DNA of 64,000 nucleotides, from NCBI GenBank assembly GCA_017617315.1, contig JAFZWM010000042.1, forward strand, positions 1 through 64,000, in the 5' to 3' direction. Below, piece by piece: positions 18,501-29,141 of the stretch. Both the position numbers and the translations under genes were made by a program. The stretch is from Bacteroidaceae bacterium (GTDB lineage Bacteria; Bacteroidota; Bacteroidia; Bacteroidales; Bacteroidaceae). Under the pieces are notes generated by a model that searched no databases, was not told the DNA's origin, and saw only the letters and a program-made list of their open reading frames with translations. Each line of letters opens with the position of its first letter. The first letter of the stretch is position 1.

Positions 18501-21500
18501 TTAGAACGAAACATTCAAACTTGCAGTATATGTACGCTGCAATGGATATGATGGTGAAGCAGAAGCGGTTGTCTCTGGATCACCCCACTTGTAAGGAGTG
18601 AATGTCAGCAAGTTATATCCAGACAACGCAAGTTCAAACTTTGAAATACCCAGACTCTTGAAGAACTTATTATTAAAATCATAACCAACAGAAAGAGTCT
18701 TCAGACGCAGATATTTTGCATCTTTCTCATATAGAGTTGACTCTGCATAGTTGTTCGCAGAGTTTGTCCATGTTGCACGAGGATAATCAGCGCTCTGAGA
18801 AGGCTTTGAAGGGGTCCAAGTATCATCTACATGATACTGCAACAAACCACCATATTTCTGGTCGGCAGCACATACAAATGGCTGACGGAAAACACTCGAA
18901 ATCATACGAGACACATTCCACGCACCAGTAAACTGAGCATTAAATGTCAGACGCTTCCATGCAAAACCCATATTGAAACCCAACATATATTCTGGGTCAT
19001 CTGTATATCCATAATCACGACTCTTATCATTATCGTCAATCTTGCCATTACCGTCAAGATCTACATATACACAGTCACCAGGATACAATTTATCAACTAA
19101 CGCAGTTGGGAAAGGCTTGCCAAATTCAGCCACATAGTCGGCCTCACATCCTTCATAATAATATTTCCAGAACTTGAGCATAGAGCGAGAACCAATACGA
19201 TGTCCCTTAGCATACTGATATTCGTTGTTCTTTGTAGTTTCCTTCATCTCAATAATTTCGTTCTGGTTGTATGAAAGGTTCAACTTTGTCCAGTAACGGA
19301 AGTTTTCACCAATCTTATCGTTCCAGCCAAGAGAGACTTCATATCCCCAACTCTTTGTCTCACCATCGTTTGTATACGGAACAGTAAAACCAATAACAGC
19401 TGGAGCATTACCATCAATAAGCAAGATATCAGTTCTACGCTCATAGTAATAATCGAATGTGGCACGCAAGCGATCCCCCAAGAAGTTCATATCAACACCA
19501 TAGTCTTGCTTTAGCGCATTCTCCCAACCTATATTAGGATTGTTTTTTCCAGATTCATAAGCACCATTCGTTACGTTACCGAACACTTGAGATGCCCATT
19601 GTCCAAAAATATATCCTCTATACTCGCCACCACTATATGCATTGGCAGCGTAGCCATCAGAATTTACCACATAAGGGTCTGATACATACGCAAATCGTTT
19701 AGTACCAATCTTATCATTACCAACCTTACCTACAGAAGCACGCAATTTAAAGAAAGATACTACATCCTTAACTGGTTCAAAGAATTTTTCTTCACTAACA
19801 ATCCATCCTATAGAGCCTGCAGGGAAAACGCCATAACGACGATTTCGCGGAAAGTTCTCAGAACCATTGTAACCAACATTGAACTCTGCCATATATCTGT
19901 TATTCCAATCGTATGTAACACGACCTACAAGACCAACATAGCCTCGTGGTACCAGAATATATGCAGTTTCCGAAGATTTATAGTAATAATTCTTACTCTG
20001 ATTATACAGAGCCAAAGCCGAAACAGTATGCTTTCCGAAAGAACGATTATAATTTAATGATGTTTCGAAATACCAATCACGACCTTTATATTGCTTATAC
20101 CCATAAGAAGGGTCTGTGTATTCGCCATATTTTTCATATCCCAATACAGGAGAACCGTCGGCATTATACATATAACTTCCATCATCATTCTTCATGACCT
20201 TAGGAGTATATGTTTCGCAACTTGACGTAAGAGATTTGTTAATATCCAATGAAGAGTTATACGAGCCCTTCAACTTAAACAATAACCCCTGAGTTATGAA
20301 ATCCAATTTCTGCTCCAATGAAGCATCCATTTGTAACTTAGTTGTATTATTATTCAAGAAGTTTCCGCCTGTATAATAGCCAATACCACTTCCACCCACG
20401 AATGGAAGATTATCCGTACCTAAATCCTCATAAGAATTTGAACCGTTTATCAGCTTTCCGTCAACAAAACCTGGAGTTGAGAAAGGAGTTGCAAAATAAA
20501 TATTCTTTATTATGGCTCCAGTACCACCACTATTGTTTGGCTTTTCAACATTTCCAACATTACCTGCAACACCAAATGTCAACAGGGTTCTCTTTGTTAA
20601 ATTCAAGTCAAGATTTGCACGATAGTTGAAACGATGATACTGAAATCCGATAGGAAAACTTTTATCAAATTCCTCGAACAAACCGCCCTGTGAATAGAAA
20701 CCTGCAGAGATAAAATATCTTGCCTTTTCAGTTCCACCAGAGATATTAAGATTGTGCTGCTGCTGAAGTGTTACATCCTTCATCAAATAGTCTGCCCAAT
20801 TTACAGAAGCAAATCGTATTGGATCAGAACCTGTACGGAACTTCTCGATTACAGAGTCACTAAACATGTTTGGCAAGCCATCATTCTGACACTGCTGATT
20901 ATAGAACAATGCATAATCATATGAACCTGCCTGTTCAACCATCTTTGTAGGAGAGAGTGCAGACCATGAAGTGCTTACAGAAATCTTTGCCTTTCCTTCC
21001 TTACCACGCTTTGTTGTGATAAGCACAACACCATTTGCACCACGCACACCAAATACAGCTGTTGCAGATGCATCCTTCAAAACTGTTACACTCTCAATTT
21101 CGTTAGGGTCGATATCGTTCATTGAACGCTCTACACCATCAACCTGAATAAGAGGAGTAGCATCGCCCCATGTAGCCTTACCACGAACAAAGATTTCAGC
21201 GGCATCGCTACCCGGCTCACCTGAGTACTGAACGGTAGTAACACCTGAAAGCTGTCCACCAAGCACATTGTTTACAGAACCGACAGATGTACGGACAAGG
21301 TCTTCTGACTTAACACTCGAAATTGCTCCAGTTACCGTAACCTTCTTCTGTACGCCGTATGCTACGACTTCAACACCTTCCATATCAACGGTATTTGACT
21401 TCAGCGTAATCTTCATTCCGTTCTTTGCAACAACGGTCTGAGTATCATAACCGACATATGAAATCTGTAACTTAGTACCAGGCTTCACGTTAACCTTAAA

Positions 21501-21731
21501 TCTACCGTCAAGGTCGGTAATTGTACCTTGATTGCTGCCGTTCAGAATGACGATAGTTGCACCAATAATTGGTTCACCCTGATCGTCGAGAACGGTACCG
21601 GTGATGCCTTGTGCATGCTGAGACTGCTCAGCCGCATTTGCCACCACGGTAGTGAGTGGGTTGAACGTCAAAGCCGAACACATCATTGCCACGGGCAAGA
21701 TAGTTCCTTTAATAATGGTTTTGCTGTTCAT
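18501..21731 (-). CDS. SusC-like TonB-dependent outer-membrane transporter (SusC1)
   Basis: A 1076-residue TonB-dependent transporter. It has a signal peptide at about 1-34, a carboxypeptidase-regulatory-like domain at about 42-120 (GTVLDDQGEPIIGATIVILN, TDLDGRFKV, ISYVGYDTQ), and a plug at about 125-245 (VVAYGVQKKVTVTGAISSV, PLIQVDGVERSMNDIDPNEI, VTVLKDASATAVFGVRGANG). A long barrel follows, ending in SLNVSF with the terminal aromatic residue needed for barrel assembly. It imports oligosaccharides into the periplasm with TonB energy and pairs with SusD1. The gene heads the four-gene SusCD segment and has a -7 box in its 5' region. The neighbouring GH43, PL11 and PL26-type enzymes suggest arabinan-decorated rhamnogalacturonan I as cargo. 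Confidence 0.95.
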   Translation of the reverse strand: MNSKTIIKGTILPVAMMCSALTFNPLTTVVANAAEQSQHAQGITGTVLDDQGEPIIGATIVILNGSNQGTITDLDGRFKVNVKPGTKLQISYVGYDTQTVVAKNGMKITLKSNTVDMEGVEVVAYGVQKKVTVTGAISSVKSEDLVRTSVGSVNNVLGGQLSGVTTVQYSGEPGSDAAEIFVRGKATWGDATPLIQVDGVERSMNDIDPNEIESVTVLKDASATAVFGVRGANGVVLITTKRGKEGKAKISVSTSWSALSPTKMVEQAGSYDYALFYNQQCQNDGLPNMFSDSVIEKFRTGSDPIRFASVNWADYLMKDVTLQQQHNLNISGGTEKARYFISAGFYSQGGLFEEFDKSFPIGFQYHRFNYRANLDLNLTKRTLLTFGVAGNVGNVEKPNNSGGTGAIIKNIYFATPFSTPGFVDGKLINGSNSYEDLGTDNLPFVGGSGIGYYTGGNFLNNNTTKLQMDASLEQKLDFITQGLLFKLKGSYNSSLDINKSLTSSCETYTPKVMKNDDGSYMYNADGSPVLGYEKYGEYTDPSYGYKQYKGRDWYFETSLNYNRSFGKHTVSALALYNQSKNYYYKSSETAYILVPRGYVGLVGRVTYDWNNRYMAEFNVGYNGSENFPRNRRYGVFPAGSIGWIVSEEKFFEPVKDVVSFFKLRASVGKVGNDKIGTKRFAYVSDPYVVNSDGYAANAYSGGEYRGYIFGQWASQVFGNVTNGAYESGKNNPNIGWENALKQDYGVDMNFLGDRLRATFDYYYERRTDILLIDGNAPAVIGFTVPYTNDGETKSWGYEVSLGWNDKIGENFRYWTKLNLSYNQNEIIEMKETTKNNEYQYAKGHRIGSRSMLKFWKYYYEGCEADYVAEFGKPFPTALVDKLYPGDCVYVDLDGNGKIDDNDKSRDYGYTDDPEYMLGFNMGFAWKRLTFNAQFTGAWNVSRMISSVFRQPFVCAADQKYGGLLQYHVDDTWTPSKPSQSADYPRATWTNSANNYAESTLYEKDAKYLRLKTLSVGYDFNNKFFKSLGISKFELALSGYNLLTFTPYKWGDPETTASASPSYPLQRTYTASLNVSF

Positions 21732-21784
21732 GCTATTTAATTAAATTAGATTCTTATTAGTGATAGTATCAATATTAAACTCCG

Positions 21785-21792
21785 CAAATGTA
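21785..21792 (-). promoter_or_regulatory. -7 box of the susC1 operon
   Basis: TACATTTG (followed by C) on the minus strand, 54 nt before the susC1 ATG in the 96-nt gap after the GH43 gene. No good TTTG -33 box precedes it, which would fit activator-dependent expression. Confidence 0.55.
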
Positions 21793-21827
21793 CAATTCTA
21801 CTATAAAAAAGCGGTTGAAAAATGTTT

Positions 21828-24659
21828 CTATTTAGTAGAAATAAAAACTTTACGGCCATTTAGGATATAAATTCCATTTGGCGTTTTTTCAGCCTTACAT
21901 CCTTGTAAATCAAACATTTCGTCCGATTTCCGAACTTTTTCATCCAGTTTTAACCGATTTATATCGGTGGTTAAATCAGTTTTTACATTTTGTTGTATCG
22001 AATACAACTGCGCCACTTCCTCATCACTCAAAGCCTTGTTGAAAATACACACATCATCAATCATCACCGGCGCCGTACCCCACCACGAACCGTAACCGAG
22101 ATAGAATATGTCAGAGTCGGAGAAGATGCTTTTCGAGTTCTTGAAATCAGTACAGGTTGCAGCAAATGCAAGATTATTACTCTGCGTGAATTTCAGAACT
22201 CCGTCTATGTAGATTGAAAATCCGTCATCAGTAAAGGTGGTTGTCAGCAGATGCCACTCGTTTACGCCCAGCAGACTGTTTGTTGCCTTGTCGGGATGAT
22301 TGACGTCGTAATAGCCGTATGTTCCATTATATCCGAGATACACATTAGGAGTCATGTAAATTCGTCCCGCCGCGCCTTTGTTGTCCTTGAACGCCCAGAT
22401 AGCATCGAACGAATTGGCAGCCGTTCTGTTTACGTACATAGAAACCGTAACGCCGTTCGAGACATCTGCGCCGTACAACGGATTTGGAAACTCCACATAG
22501 TTGGATGTTGATGCCGAATCGTACCCGAATTTAAGTTTCAATACTTTGCTCTGGCGAGTAGCATCGCTCACTATGCTTGGATTGCTTGTGCCTGTCTGAG
22601 CCATCGCAACACCCGTCTGAGATGTATTCGCGCTATTTACAAAGCCGTCTTCGAAACGATAGTATCCGGCCACATCTGTAAAGTTTTTTCGAATATTAAA
22701 ATCTACAACAACTTGATATTGTTTTGAATAAGATTCGCCGTCTTTACTTATAACAAGTGTAAGATTAGTCTTTCCGTTAGCCACCGCTGTTCCGTCTGAT
22801 TTCAAAACGCTCTCGTCCGACGATTTCCATGTTAATGAAGTTCCGAGAAGTCCCTTTGCTGGCAGAACTAGATTTGCACAGATTGATGCTCCATCGGTAA
22901 CCGGAATGTTAAGATTTTTCAGAGTGTAGTTTATCGCGCCCTTGGCATCGGCCTTAGAGCCCCAGATTTCGAGTCCTTGAGTTGTGCCGGCAACGCCTCC
23001 GCTGCTGCAAACGGCAGTAAAGCACAATGCGCTTATGTCGGTATAGTCTATTGTCTGGCGAGTAAGAACACCTTTATATATAACATTGTTGATATTCAAT
23101 GTTATGAACGATGTTCCTTCCTTCTGGCTCCACGAACCGCTATATCCGTCGTTGCTTTCAATCCTTCCGTCTTCGGTAAGAGTGATATTTACAGGTGTCT
23201 GATTTTCGTAATTCTTGTAGTTTACCTTGTACTTATGTGCAATGAACTGGTATGTTCCAGCTATTTCTGATTTTGAATATTGTTGCTTTGATTCGATTTC
23301 GCTCTGCGTAACCGTCTCGCCAGCAAACTCGTATGGAGATGCAACAAGCCAGCCGTCCTCGTTTTGGAACAGTTGATGCACTCTGACAGAATGTCCGTCA
23401 GTGCCGTCGTTGAATTTTGTGTGATAGATTACGAAACTTCTGCCGTCTTTATCGGTCATGGCAGAATTATGTCCCTGGGAAATCTCGGCAACAGGCATTG
23501 TGTCCCATTTGTAATTGCCCATCAACTTGACACCGCGGTTACCTGTCGCTCCGCTTGCCGTTGTTCCGTAATTCATCTCGTACTTTCCTGAGAATATCGC
23601 ATTTGTTCCCTTTGTATCGACATAAGGTCCTTCGGGATTCTCCGACCTGAAAACGCGCATTTCGTATCCGCCATCCGGACTGTAGAATCCATAAGACATG
23701 AACAGATAATAATATTTTCCGATGTGCTCGATATACGAACCTTCGCCCGATACATACCAGCCTCCAGCAATCTTCTTTCCGAAATAAGGGTCGCTGGTTA
23801 CATCGGCCGTTCCGGCGTTCACGGCAGCATAATTGACGGTATAATCGCGCAAGCCTGTGTTTTCGTCAAGGTCGATAATATAGATTCCGCCGCTCCACGA
23901 ACCGTACGAAAGTTTGAGATTGCCTTCTTCGTCATAAAAAGCACATGGGTCTATGGCATGAGGCAGATAAGTGCCCCAACTTGAATTTCTGTTGTATCGC
24001 GACGGAAGCGCAGACTGCTCTCCTATCGCTATCTCCAAATCTGATTTATGAAAGTCTTGGTGGGAAGATGTCTTTTTTCCGGTGAAACCAGAAAAAATGA
24101 CTGGTCCTTGATAGACGTAAGGACCTTCAATTTTATCGGAAGCAAGACAAACAATGGCAGAATTCCAGTCGTCACCGTTAAGGCTCATATACATCAGCCA
24201 TTTCTTCATAGTCTTGTTATATACAACATCGGGGGCCCACTGGTTTCCGCGAATTGTAAAATTGTTTACCGCACCTTGCCATTCGGGAATGTTATACGTT
24301 CCGAAATCCACTTCCTCACCCTTGTAGTTTTTAACTTTTTTTACGACATTGTCCAAGTAGGCCTCATCGTAACTGCAAGTCTGCACGGCTTCGCCATTCA
24401 TCTTGCCGAAAAGTTTTGACGATGTAGACTCGCCGGTAACATAAGTCCAGTTTACCAAATCGGTTGACTTGGAAACCGCCATATGAGAACCGAAAATGTA
24501 GTATGTACATGCTCCTTCGGTTGTGATAGTGTCGATTACAACTGACGGATCGTGTACAGAAGTTCTCTTATATGAAACATCTTTATAATCTTCTGCGAGC
24601 GCATTTTCCATGCTCATCAAGCAAAAAACTATAAGGCTAACCACATGTGATATTTTCAT
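21828..24659 (-). CDS. GH43 family arabinanase-like enzyme with C-terminal LamG domain
   Basis: A secreted 943-residue glycoside hydrolase with a signal peptide at about 1-22. The five-bladed GH43 propeller shows Asp37 (SVHDPSVV, base), Asp237 (HAIDPCAFYDEEG, pKa modulator), Glu306 (VSGEGSYIEH, acid) and His397 (QGHNSA), the layout of endo-1,5-alpha-L-arabinanases of the Abn2/YxiA kind. A beta-sandwich follows (about 445-570), then a bacterial Ig-like stretch, and a laminin-G/concanavalin domain (about 665-870) that may bind glycan. The C-terminus (DLQGCKAEKTPNGIYILN, then GRKVFISTK) is a type IX-like sorting tail, suggesting surface display. It stands immediately upstream of susC1 and would trim arabinan side chains of rhamnogalacturonan I. 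Other GH43 arabinoside specificities are possible. Confidence 0.85.
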   Translation of the reverse strand: MKISHVVSLIVFCLMSMENALAEDYKDVSYKRTSVHDPSVVIDTITTEGACTYYIFGSHMAVSKSTDLVNWTYVTGESTSSKLFGKMNGEAVQTCSYDEAYLDNVVKKVKNYKGEEVDFGTYNIPEWQGAVNNFTIRGNQWAPDVVYNKTMKKWLMYMSLNGDDWNSAIVCLASDKIEGPYVYQGPVIFSGFTGKKTSSHQDFHKSDLEIAIGEQSALPSRYNRNSSWGTYLPHAIDPCAFYDEEGNLKLSYGSWSGGIYIIDLDENTGLRDYTVNYAAVNAGTADVTSDPYFGKKIAGGWYVSGEGSYIEHIGKYYYLFMSYGFYSPDGGYEMRVFRSENPEGPYVDTKGTNAIFSGKYEMNYGTTASGATGNRGVKLMGNYKWDTMPVAEISQGHNSAMTDKDGRSFVIYHTKFNDGTDGHSVRVHQLFQNEDGWLVASPYEFAGETVTQSEIESKQQYSKSEIAGTYQFIAHKYKVNYKNYENQTPVNITLTEDGRIESNDGYSGSWSQKEGTSFITLNINNVIYKGVLTRQTIDYTDISALCFTAVCSSGGVAGTTQGLEIWGSKADAKGAINYTLKNLNIPVTDGASICANLVLPAKGLLGTSLTWKSSDESVLKSDGTAVANGKTNLTLVISKDGESYSKQYQVVVDFNIRKNFTDVAGYYRFEDGFVNSANTSQTGVAMAQTGTSNPSIVSDATRQSKVLKLKFGYDSASTSNYVEFPNPLYGADVSNGVTVSMYVNRTAANSFDAIWAFKDNKGAAGRIYMTPNVYLGYNGTYGYYDVNHPDKATNSLLGVNEWHLLTTTFTDDGFSIYIDGVLKFTQSNNLAFAATCTDFKNSKSIFSDSDIFYLGYGSWWGTAPVMIDDVCIFNKALSDEEVAQLYSIQQNVKTDLTTDINRLKLDEKVRKSDEMFDLQGCKAEKTPNGIYILNGRKVFISTK

Positions 24660-24685
24660 TTAATATTATTAGTGAATTTCGGCTA

Positions 24686-24693
24686 CAAATATA
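24686..24693 (-). promoter_or_regulatory. -7 box of the GH43 gene
   Basis: TATATTTG on the minus strand, 27 nt before the ATG. A second candidate TACTTTTG lies just upstream (24711-24704). Confidence 0.5.
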
Positions 24694-24736
24694 ACTTTTT
24701 TTACAAAAGTATCACTACTTATTGTAAATAAATATC

Positions 24737-24771
24737 AAAAAAAAGTGGTTTGAAATCAAATTCCAAACCAC
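24737..24771 (-). terminator. Intrinsic terminator of the glycogen operon
   Basis: GTGGTTTG (24745-24752) pairs with CAAACCAC (24764-24771). The minus strand continues into a run of eight T. It lies 23 nt after the glycogen phosphorylase stop and separates that operon from the GH43 gene. Confidence 0.9.
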
Positions 24772-24793
24772 CATTTTTATTGCATTATGAACA

Positions 24794-27358
24794 TTAGTTT
24801 ACCCATTTAACATAGCAGAAATCTTCGCGGTGTGGAAGCAAGTCGTTCTTAGGGAATATACGATATGCCACCTTGAAACTTCCGGCATTGCTCAGTTTAT
24901 GAGTGACCTCGAATGTGTAAAGATTTCCTTCGCGCTTTGTTACCTTCAGAGGCTCAACGCTGTAGATGTGCTCTCTGCCGTTGGCGTCTACCCTTACGGT
25001 TACAAGTTCCATGCCGATAGCATCGTCGAGTCCCTTCTCATCGACAACGAACTCTGCATGATATGTTACACCGCTTGAGATTGAGCCGTTTATCATTGCC
25101 TCGTCCTTCTTTGAAGAAACTACCTCGATGGCATCCCAACGCTCGGCAACAGCCTCTTTCCACGCAGCAATTTCCTTTGCCTTCTCGTAGTTGTTCTTCT
25201 GAAGCAGAGCCGAACGCTTAGCCTCTTTCTGATAGAACTTATCGTAGTAATCGTCGAGCTGACGCTTCATTGTGTAGTGAGGAGCAACCTGAGCGATAGA
25301 GTTCTTTACGGTCTTTATCCAGCCTTCAGAATAGCCCTTCTTGTTACGAGCATAGTACAATGGCAGAATCTCGTTCTCGAGAAGCGAGTAGATTGTTGCA
25401 GCATCGAGCTGATCCTGATAAGCGGTATTCTCGTAAGTACGCTTGTCGGTCAAAGCCCAGCCTGCACCTTCGCGATAGCCCTCGAGCCACCAGCCGTCGA
25501 GAACTGAGAGGTTTACAACACCGTTCATAAGAGCCTTCTCGCCTGATGTACCTGATGCCTCGAGCGGACGTGTTGGAGTGTTCATCCAGATATCAACGCC
25601 AGAGACAAGGCGGTGTGCAAGCTGCATGTCGTAGTTCTCGAGGAAGATAATCTTGCCAAGGAACTCCGGACGACGGCTTATCTCGTAGATCTTCTGAATC
25701 AAGCCCTGACCTGCGCCATCGTGCGGATGTGCCTTTCCTGCAAACAAGAACTGAACAGGATAGTTAGGGTTGTTAACAATCTTAGACAAGCGGTCGAGGT
25801 CGGTAAACAGCAAGTGAGCGCGCTTGTAAGTTGCGAATCGGCGAGCGAAACCAATCATCAGCGCATTCGGATTTATCTTCTCGAGGATAGACATAATCTT
25901 TGAAGGGTCGCCCTGGTTTTTCAGCCAATCCTCGCGGAATGCCTTGCGGATGTGCTCAACAAGCTTGTTCTTCAAAGCAAGACGAGTCTTCCAGACTTCC
26001 TCATCAGGCACATTGTAGATTGCCTCCCAGATATTCTGGTTTGACTGGTCTTTCAAGAAATTCTTGTCGAAATACTTATTATAAATATTCTTCCACTCTG
26101 TTGCGCTCCATGTTGGGTAGTGAACGCCGTTTGTTACATAGCCCACATGACTCTCCTCAGGGAAGTAGCCCTTCCAGATGTCAGAGAACATCTCCTGAGA
26201 AACCTTGCCGTGAAGCCAGCTTACGCCGTTAACCTCCTGACATGTGTTGCATGCGAATGTAGACATACAGAATCGTTCGTTGTGATCGTCAGGATTCTTG
26301 CGTCCCATTCCGATGAACTCATCCCAAGAAATCTGCAACTTTGCAGGATACTGTCCCATGTACTTTCCGAACAAGCCTTCGTCGAAATAGTCGTGGCCGG
26401 CAGGAACCGGAGTGTGAACAGTATAGAGAGAAGATGCACGGACAACTTCCAATGCCTGATTGAAAGTCAAGCCTTCCTCGATATAATCTACAAGACGCTG
26501 AACATTACACAATGCAGCATGTCCCTCGTTGCAATGATAGATATCCTTCTTGATGCCCAGTTTCTTAAGAGTGAGCACACCACCGATACCGAGCAGAATC
26601 TCCTGCTTAAGACGGTTCTCCCAGTCGCCGCCGTAAAGCGCGTGTGTGATTGGACGGTCGAACTCTGAGTTCATCTCATTATCAGTATCAAGCAAATAAA
26701 GCTTGATTCGACCAACATTCACCTGCCAAACATAAGCATGAACCATATAGTTAACGTAAGGAACATCAACAACCAACGGCATTCCGTCGGCATCGAGAGC
26801 ACGTTCCAAAGGCAGAGAACCGAAGTTCTGTGTCTCGTACTTGGCAACCTGCTGTCCTTCCATTGACAGAGTCTGAGTGAAGTATCCGTAGCGATACAAG
26901 AATCCTACGGCACACATATCAACATTACTGTCTGATGCCTCTTTCAGATAGTCGCCGGCAAGGATTCCCAAGCCGCCTGAATAAATCTTCAGGACATGGC
27001 TCAGACCGTACTCCATACAGAAGTATGCAACAGATGCACGCTTCTTGTCGGGCGCAACATCCATGTACTGGCGGAAGATTGAATAAACCTCATCAACCTT
27101 CTTGATTACGGCCTTGTCTTTTGCCAAATCAGACAGTTTCTCGAAACTGAGGCGTTCGAGCATCAGGACAGGGTTCTGCCCTACCTGCTTCCATAAATCC
27201 TCGTCGAGCGATTTAAACAAGTCGGTAGCCTCATGATTCCATGACCACCACATGTTGTGTGCAAGTTCAGAAAGCTTTGAAAGTTCTTCTGGAACTCGCG
27301 ATTTTACATTCACCTCTTTCCAGTTAGGTGTGTTTGAATTACTAGCCTTTATCTTCAT
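24794..27358 (-). CDS. glgP: Alpha-glucan (glycogen) phosphorylase, GT35
   Basis: An 854-residue cytoplasmic PLP enzyme that releases glucose 1-phosphate from glycogen or maltodextrin. It is of the DUF3417-containing type found in many bacteria. The N-terminal DUF3417 region is at about 15-100 ([20 protein letters not shown]). The catalytic core includes [30 protein letters not shown] and [14 protein letters not shown]. The PLP-site signature [14 protein letters not shown] has the expected Schiff-base lysine at Lys608; Glu replaces the common Met just before it. The C-terminal 90 residues or so form a beta domain. It is co-transcribed with the glycogen synthase 38 nt upstream, giving a synthesis/breakdown pair. 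No branching or debranching enzyme is in the window. Confidence 0.93.
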   Translation of the reverse strand: MKIKASNSNTPNWKEVNVKSRVPEELSKLSELAHNMWWSWNHEATDLFKSLDEDLWKQVGQNPVLMLERLSFEKLSDLAKDKAVIKKVDEVYSIFRQYMDVAPDKKRASVAYFCMEYGLSHVLKIYSGGLGILAGDYLKEASDSNVDMCAVGFLYRYGYFTQTLSMEGQQVAKYETQNFGSLPLERALDADGMPLVVDVPYVNYMVHAYVWQVNVGRIKLYLLDTDNEMNSEFDRPITHALYGGDWENRLKQEILLGIGGVLTLKKLGIKKDIYHCNEGHAALCNVQRLVDYIEEGLTFNQALEVVRASSLYTVHTPVPAGHDYFDEGLFGKYMGQYPAKLQISWDEFIGMGRKNPDDHNERFCMSTFACNTCQEVNGVSWLHGKVSQEMFSDIWKGYFPEESHVGYVTNGVHYPTWSATEWKNIYNKYFDKNFLKDQSNQNIWEAIYNVPDEEVWKTRLALKNKLVEHIRKAFREDWLKNQGDPSKIMSILEKINPNALMIGFARRFATYKRAHLLFTDLDRLSKIVNNPNYPVQFLFAGKAHPHDGAGQGLIQKIYEISRRPEFLGKIIFLENYDMQLAHRLVSGVDIWMNTPTRPLEASGTSGEKALMNGVVNLSVLDGWWLEGYREGAGWALTDKRTYENTAYQDQLDAATIYSLLENEILPLYYARNKKGYSEGWIKTVKNSIAQVAPHYTMKRQLDDYYDKFYQKEAKRSALLQKNNYEKAKEIAAWKEAVAERWDAIEVVSSKKDEAMINGSISSGVTYHAEFVVDEKGLDDAIGMELVTVRVDANGREHIYSVEPLKVTKREGNLYTFEVTHKLSNAGSFKVAYRIFPKNDLLPHREDFCYVKWVN

Positions 27359-27396
27359 AGTCTCCCAAATTTATTTTATTTATAACACAAGTATTC

Positions 27397-29073
27397 TCAT
27401 TTTTTAGATTTGATTCTCTTTGCGGCATTGGCAAGGGCAATATCGTATGCCTTTACATAGTCCTCGATGAAGTTCTTCCACAATGCGTTGTCGGCAATGA
27501 GCCTTGCCTTTCGGCGAATTGCGTTTCGCTCGGCAACCTTAAGCGCTGCGAAGCTGAGGATTGTGTTCTTAATCTCCTCGGCAGCCTCGTCGTAGTTGCT
27601 GTCGGTTCTGTGAACCACCTTTACGCCATCCTCAATCTCGCTATACAAGCCGTTTGGTTTCAGAGTGTTAGCCCAGAGTCCGAATCCGGCAAGATCGGTT
27701 GTGATGCAAGGCACTTTGAACGCAATGCTCTCGAGCGGAGTATAGCCCCAAGGCTCGTAATACGAAGGATAGACGTTTAGATCGTAAGCCGGCATCAAGT
27801 TGTAGTACGACATATTCAGGATGCCGTCCTTTCCGTCGAGATAGCAAGGCACGAACATTACCTTAACCTTATCTTCAGGATTATTGTTCAAGCCGTGATA
27901 GCGGAGAGAATTCAGAATCTTGTCGTCCTCGAAGTTATTGAGATAATGAGTGATGACCGGATTTGCAAGTCTGCGCTGCGTTGAATCTGTTCCGTCGAGA
28001 CGTTCTATCAAGTCCTGACGAGGATTGCCAACCCATGCCGGCACATTTATCACAGCGAGAACATTCTTCGACAAATCCGAATCTCTCAGTCGCTTTATCG
28101 CCTCGAGGAAGATGTCCAAGCCCTTGTTCTTAAACTCGTATCTTCCGCCGGTACCGACGATTATCGTGTCATCGTTCGACATCTTGCTCCCGGTAAGAGC
28201 CGAAGCAACATCAAGAATTCTCTGTCTAGCCTTCTTTCTTACCGAATTATATTCTGGCAACTTCGGAACAAAATCATTCTCGAAGCCATTTTTCAGAACC
28301 ACATCAGGCTCTTTTTCGAGCAACTGCTTGCACTCGGCAGCGGTGATGTCGCTCACAGTCGTGAAACAATCGACATTGTGTGCGGCCTGCTTCTCAACCG
28401 AATGTTTGCTCTGCATATTCAATTCCTCTGCCATCTGGTCGCCGTTGTAAGCGAACATATAGTCGTAAAGAGGCTTTCCGTTTCCGGCAATCGAGCGACC
28501 GATACTTGTGGCGTGAGTGGTGAAGATTGTTGCGATTGCAGGAACGTACTTCTGTATGTACAACGCGCCGAGAGCCGTCATCCATTCGTGCGCCTGATAA
28601 ACGACCTTAGATTTCTTTGTAAGTTCGTTTTTATAGAAACTTTCAACTACCTTGGCTGCCGCATACGAGAACATCGAAGCCTCGTCATAATCACCATAAG
28701 CGTGGAGCGAATCAACCTTATAATCGTTCCAAGCGTTTGTATATATTTCGTTCTTTCGAATAAAGAACGGACTAAAATCGACAAGAAAAACTATCGGCGT
28801 TCCGAGAATATTCCAACGACCAGTTCTGACATTCAAGCCTTCGCCGTGCAATGTTTCCAACCACTTAGGAAACAAAGTGTTATCCTCAACGAACAATGGA
28901 TTTTCTTTATCTCTCCAAAAATCAGGGCCAATAAAGAAAACCTTGTCTTTCATCATCTTCTGCAAAGTCTCCGCTCTTGTAGACAGCACCGTGTAGATGC
29001 CACCAACCTTGTTGCAGACTTCCCAGCTGGATTCAAATATATAATCAGGTATTTTCTTAGTCTTCGCAGTCAT
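27397..29073 (-). CDS. Glycogen synthase, GT3 (eukaryote-like) type
   Basis: A 558-residue cytoplasmic glycosyltransferase that extends alpha-1,4-glucan from a nucleotide sugar. The N-terminal FESSWEVCNKVGGIYTVLST is the GT3 signature of animal and fungal glycogen synthases rather than the bacterial GT5 GlgA signature. ATIFTTHATSIGR, FTTVSDITAAECKQLL, KNGFENDF and SYYEPWGYTPLESIAF (carrying the E-x7-E pair) also fit GT3. The start is placed at the ATG at 29073. A longer frame begins at TTG 29103, but that lies on the -7 box (29101-29108) and so cannot be in the transcript. The eukaryotic phosphoregulatory extensions are absent. It forms an operon with the phosphorylase. Confidence 0.92.
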   Translation of the reverse strand: MTAKTKKIPDYIFESSWEVCNKVGGIYTVLSTRAETLQKMMKDKVFFIGPDFWRDKENPLFVEDNTLFPKWLETLHGEGLNVRTGRWNILGTPIVFLVDFSPFFIRKNEIYTNAWNDYKVDSLHAYGDYDEASMFSYAAAKVVESFYKNELTKKSKVVYQAHEWMTALGALYIQKYVPAIATIFTTHATSIGRSIAGNGKPLYDYMFAYNGDQMAEELNMQSKHSVEKQAAHNVDCFTTVSDITAAECKQLLEKEPDVVLKNGFENDFVPKLPEYNSVRKKARQRILDVASALTGSKMSNDDTIIVGTGGRYEFKNKGLDIFLEAIKRLRDSDLSKNVLAVINVPAWVGNPRQDLIERLDGTDSTQRRLANPVITHYLNNFEDDKILNSLRYHGLNNNPEDKVKVMFVPCYLDGKDGILNMSYYNLMPAYDLNVYPSYYEPWGYTPLESIAFKVPCITTDLAGFGLWANTLKPNGLYSEIEDGVKVVHRTDSNYDEAAEEIKNTILSFAALKVAERNAIRRKARLIADNALWKNFIEDYVKAYDIALANAAKRIKSKK

Positions 29074-29100
29074 AGCATAAAATATAAATATGTTTGATGG

Positions 29101-29108
29101 CAAATGTA
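29101..29108 (-). promoter_or_regulatory. -7 box of the glycogen operon
   Basis: TACATTTG (followed by C) on the minus strand, 28 nt before the chosen ATG. A TTTG stands only 15 nt upstream (29127-29124), closer than the usual 19-21. Confidence 0.55.
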
Positions 29109-29141
29109 AAAAAATAATTTAAACAAACATCACAATTTTGC

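Noticed and set aside
29074-29103. Upstream TTG start for glycogen synthase
   Set aside because: The codons overlap the -7 promoter box at 29101-29108, so they would not be transcribed; ATG 29073 opens directly before the GT3 signature.
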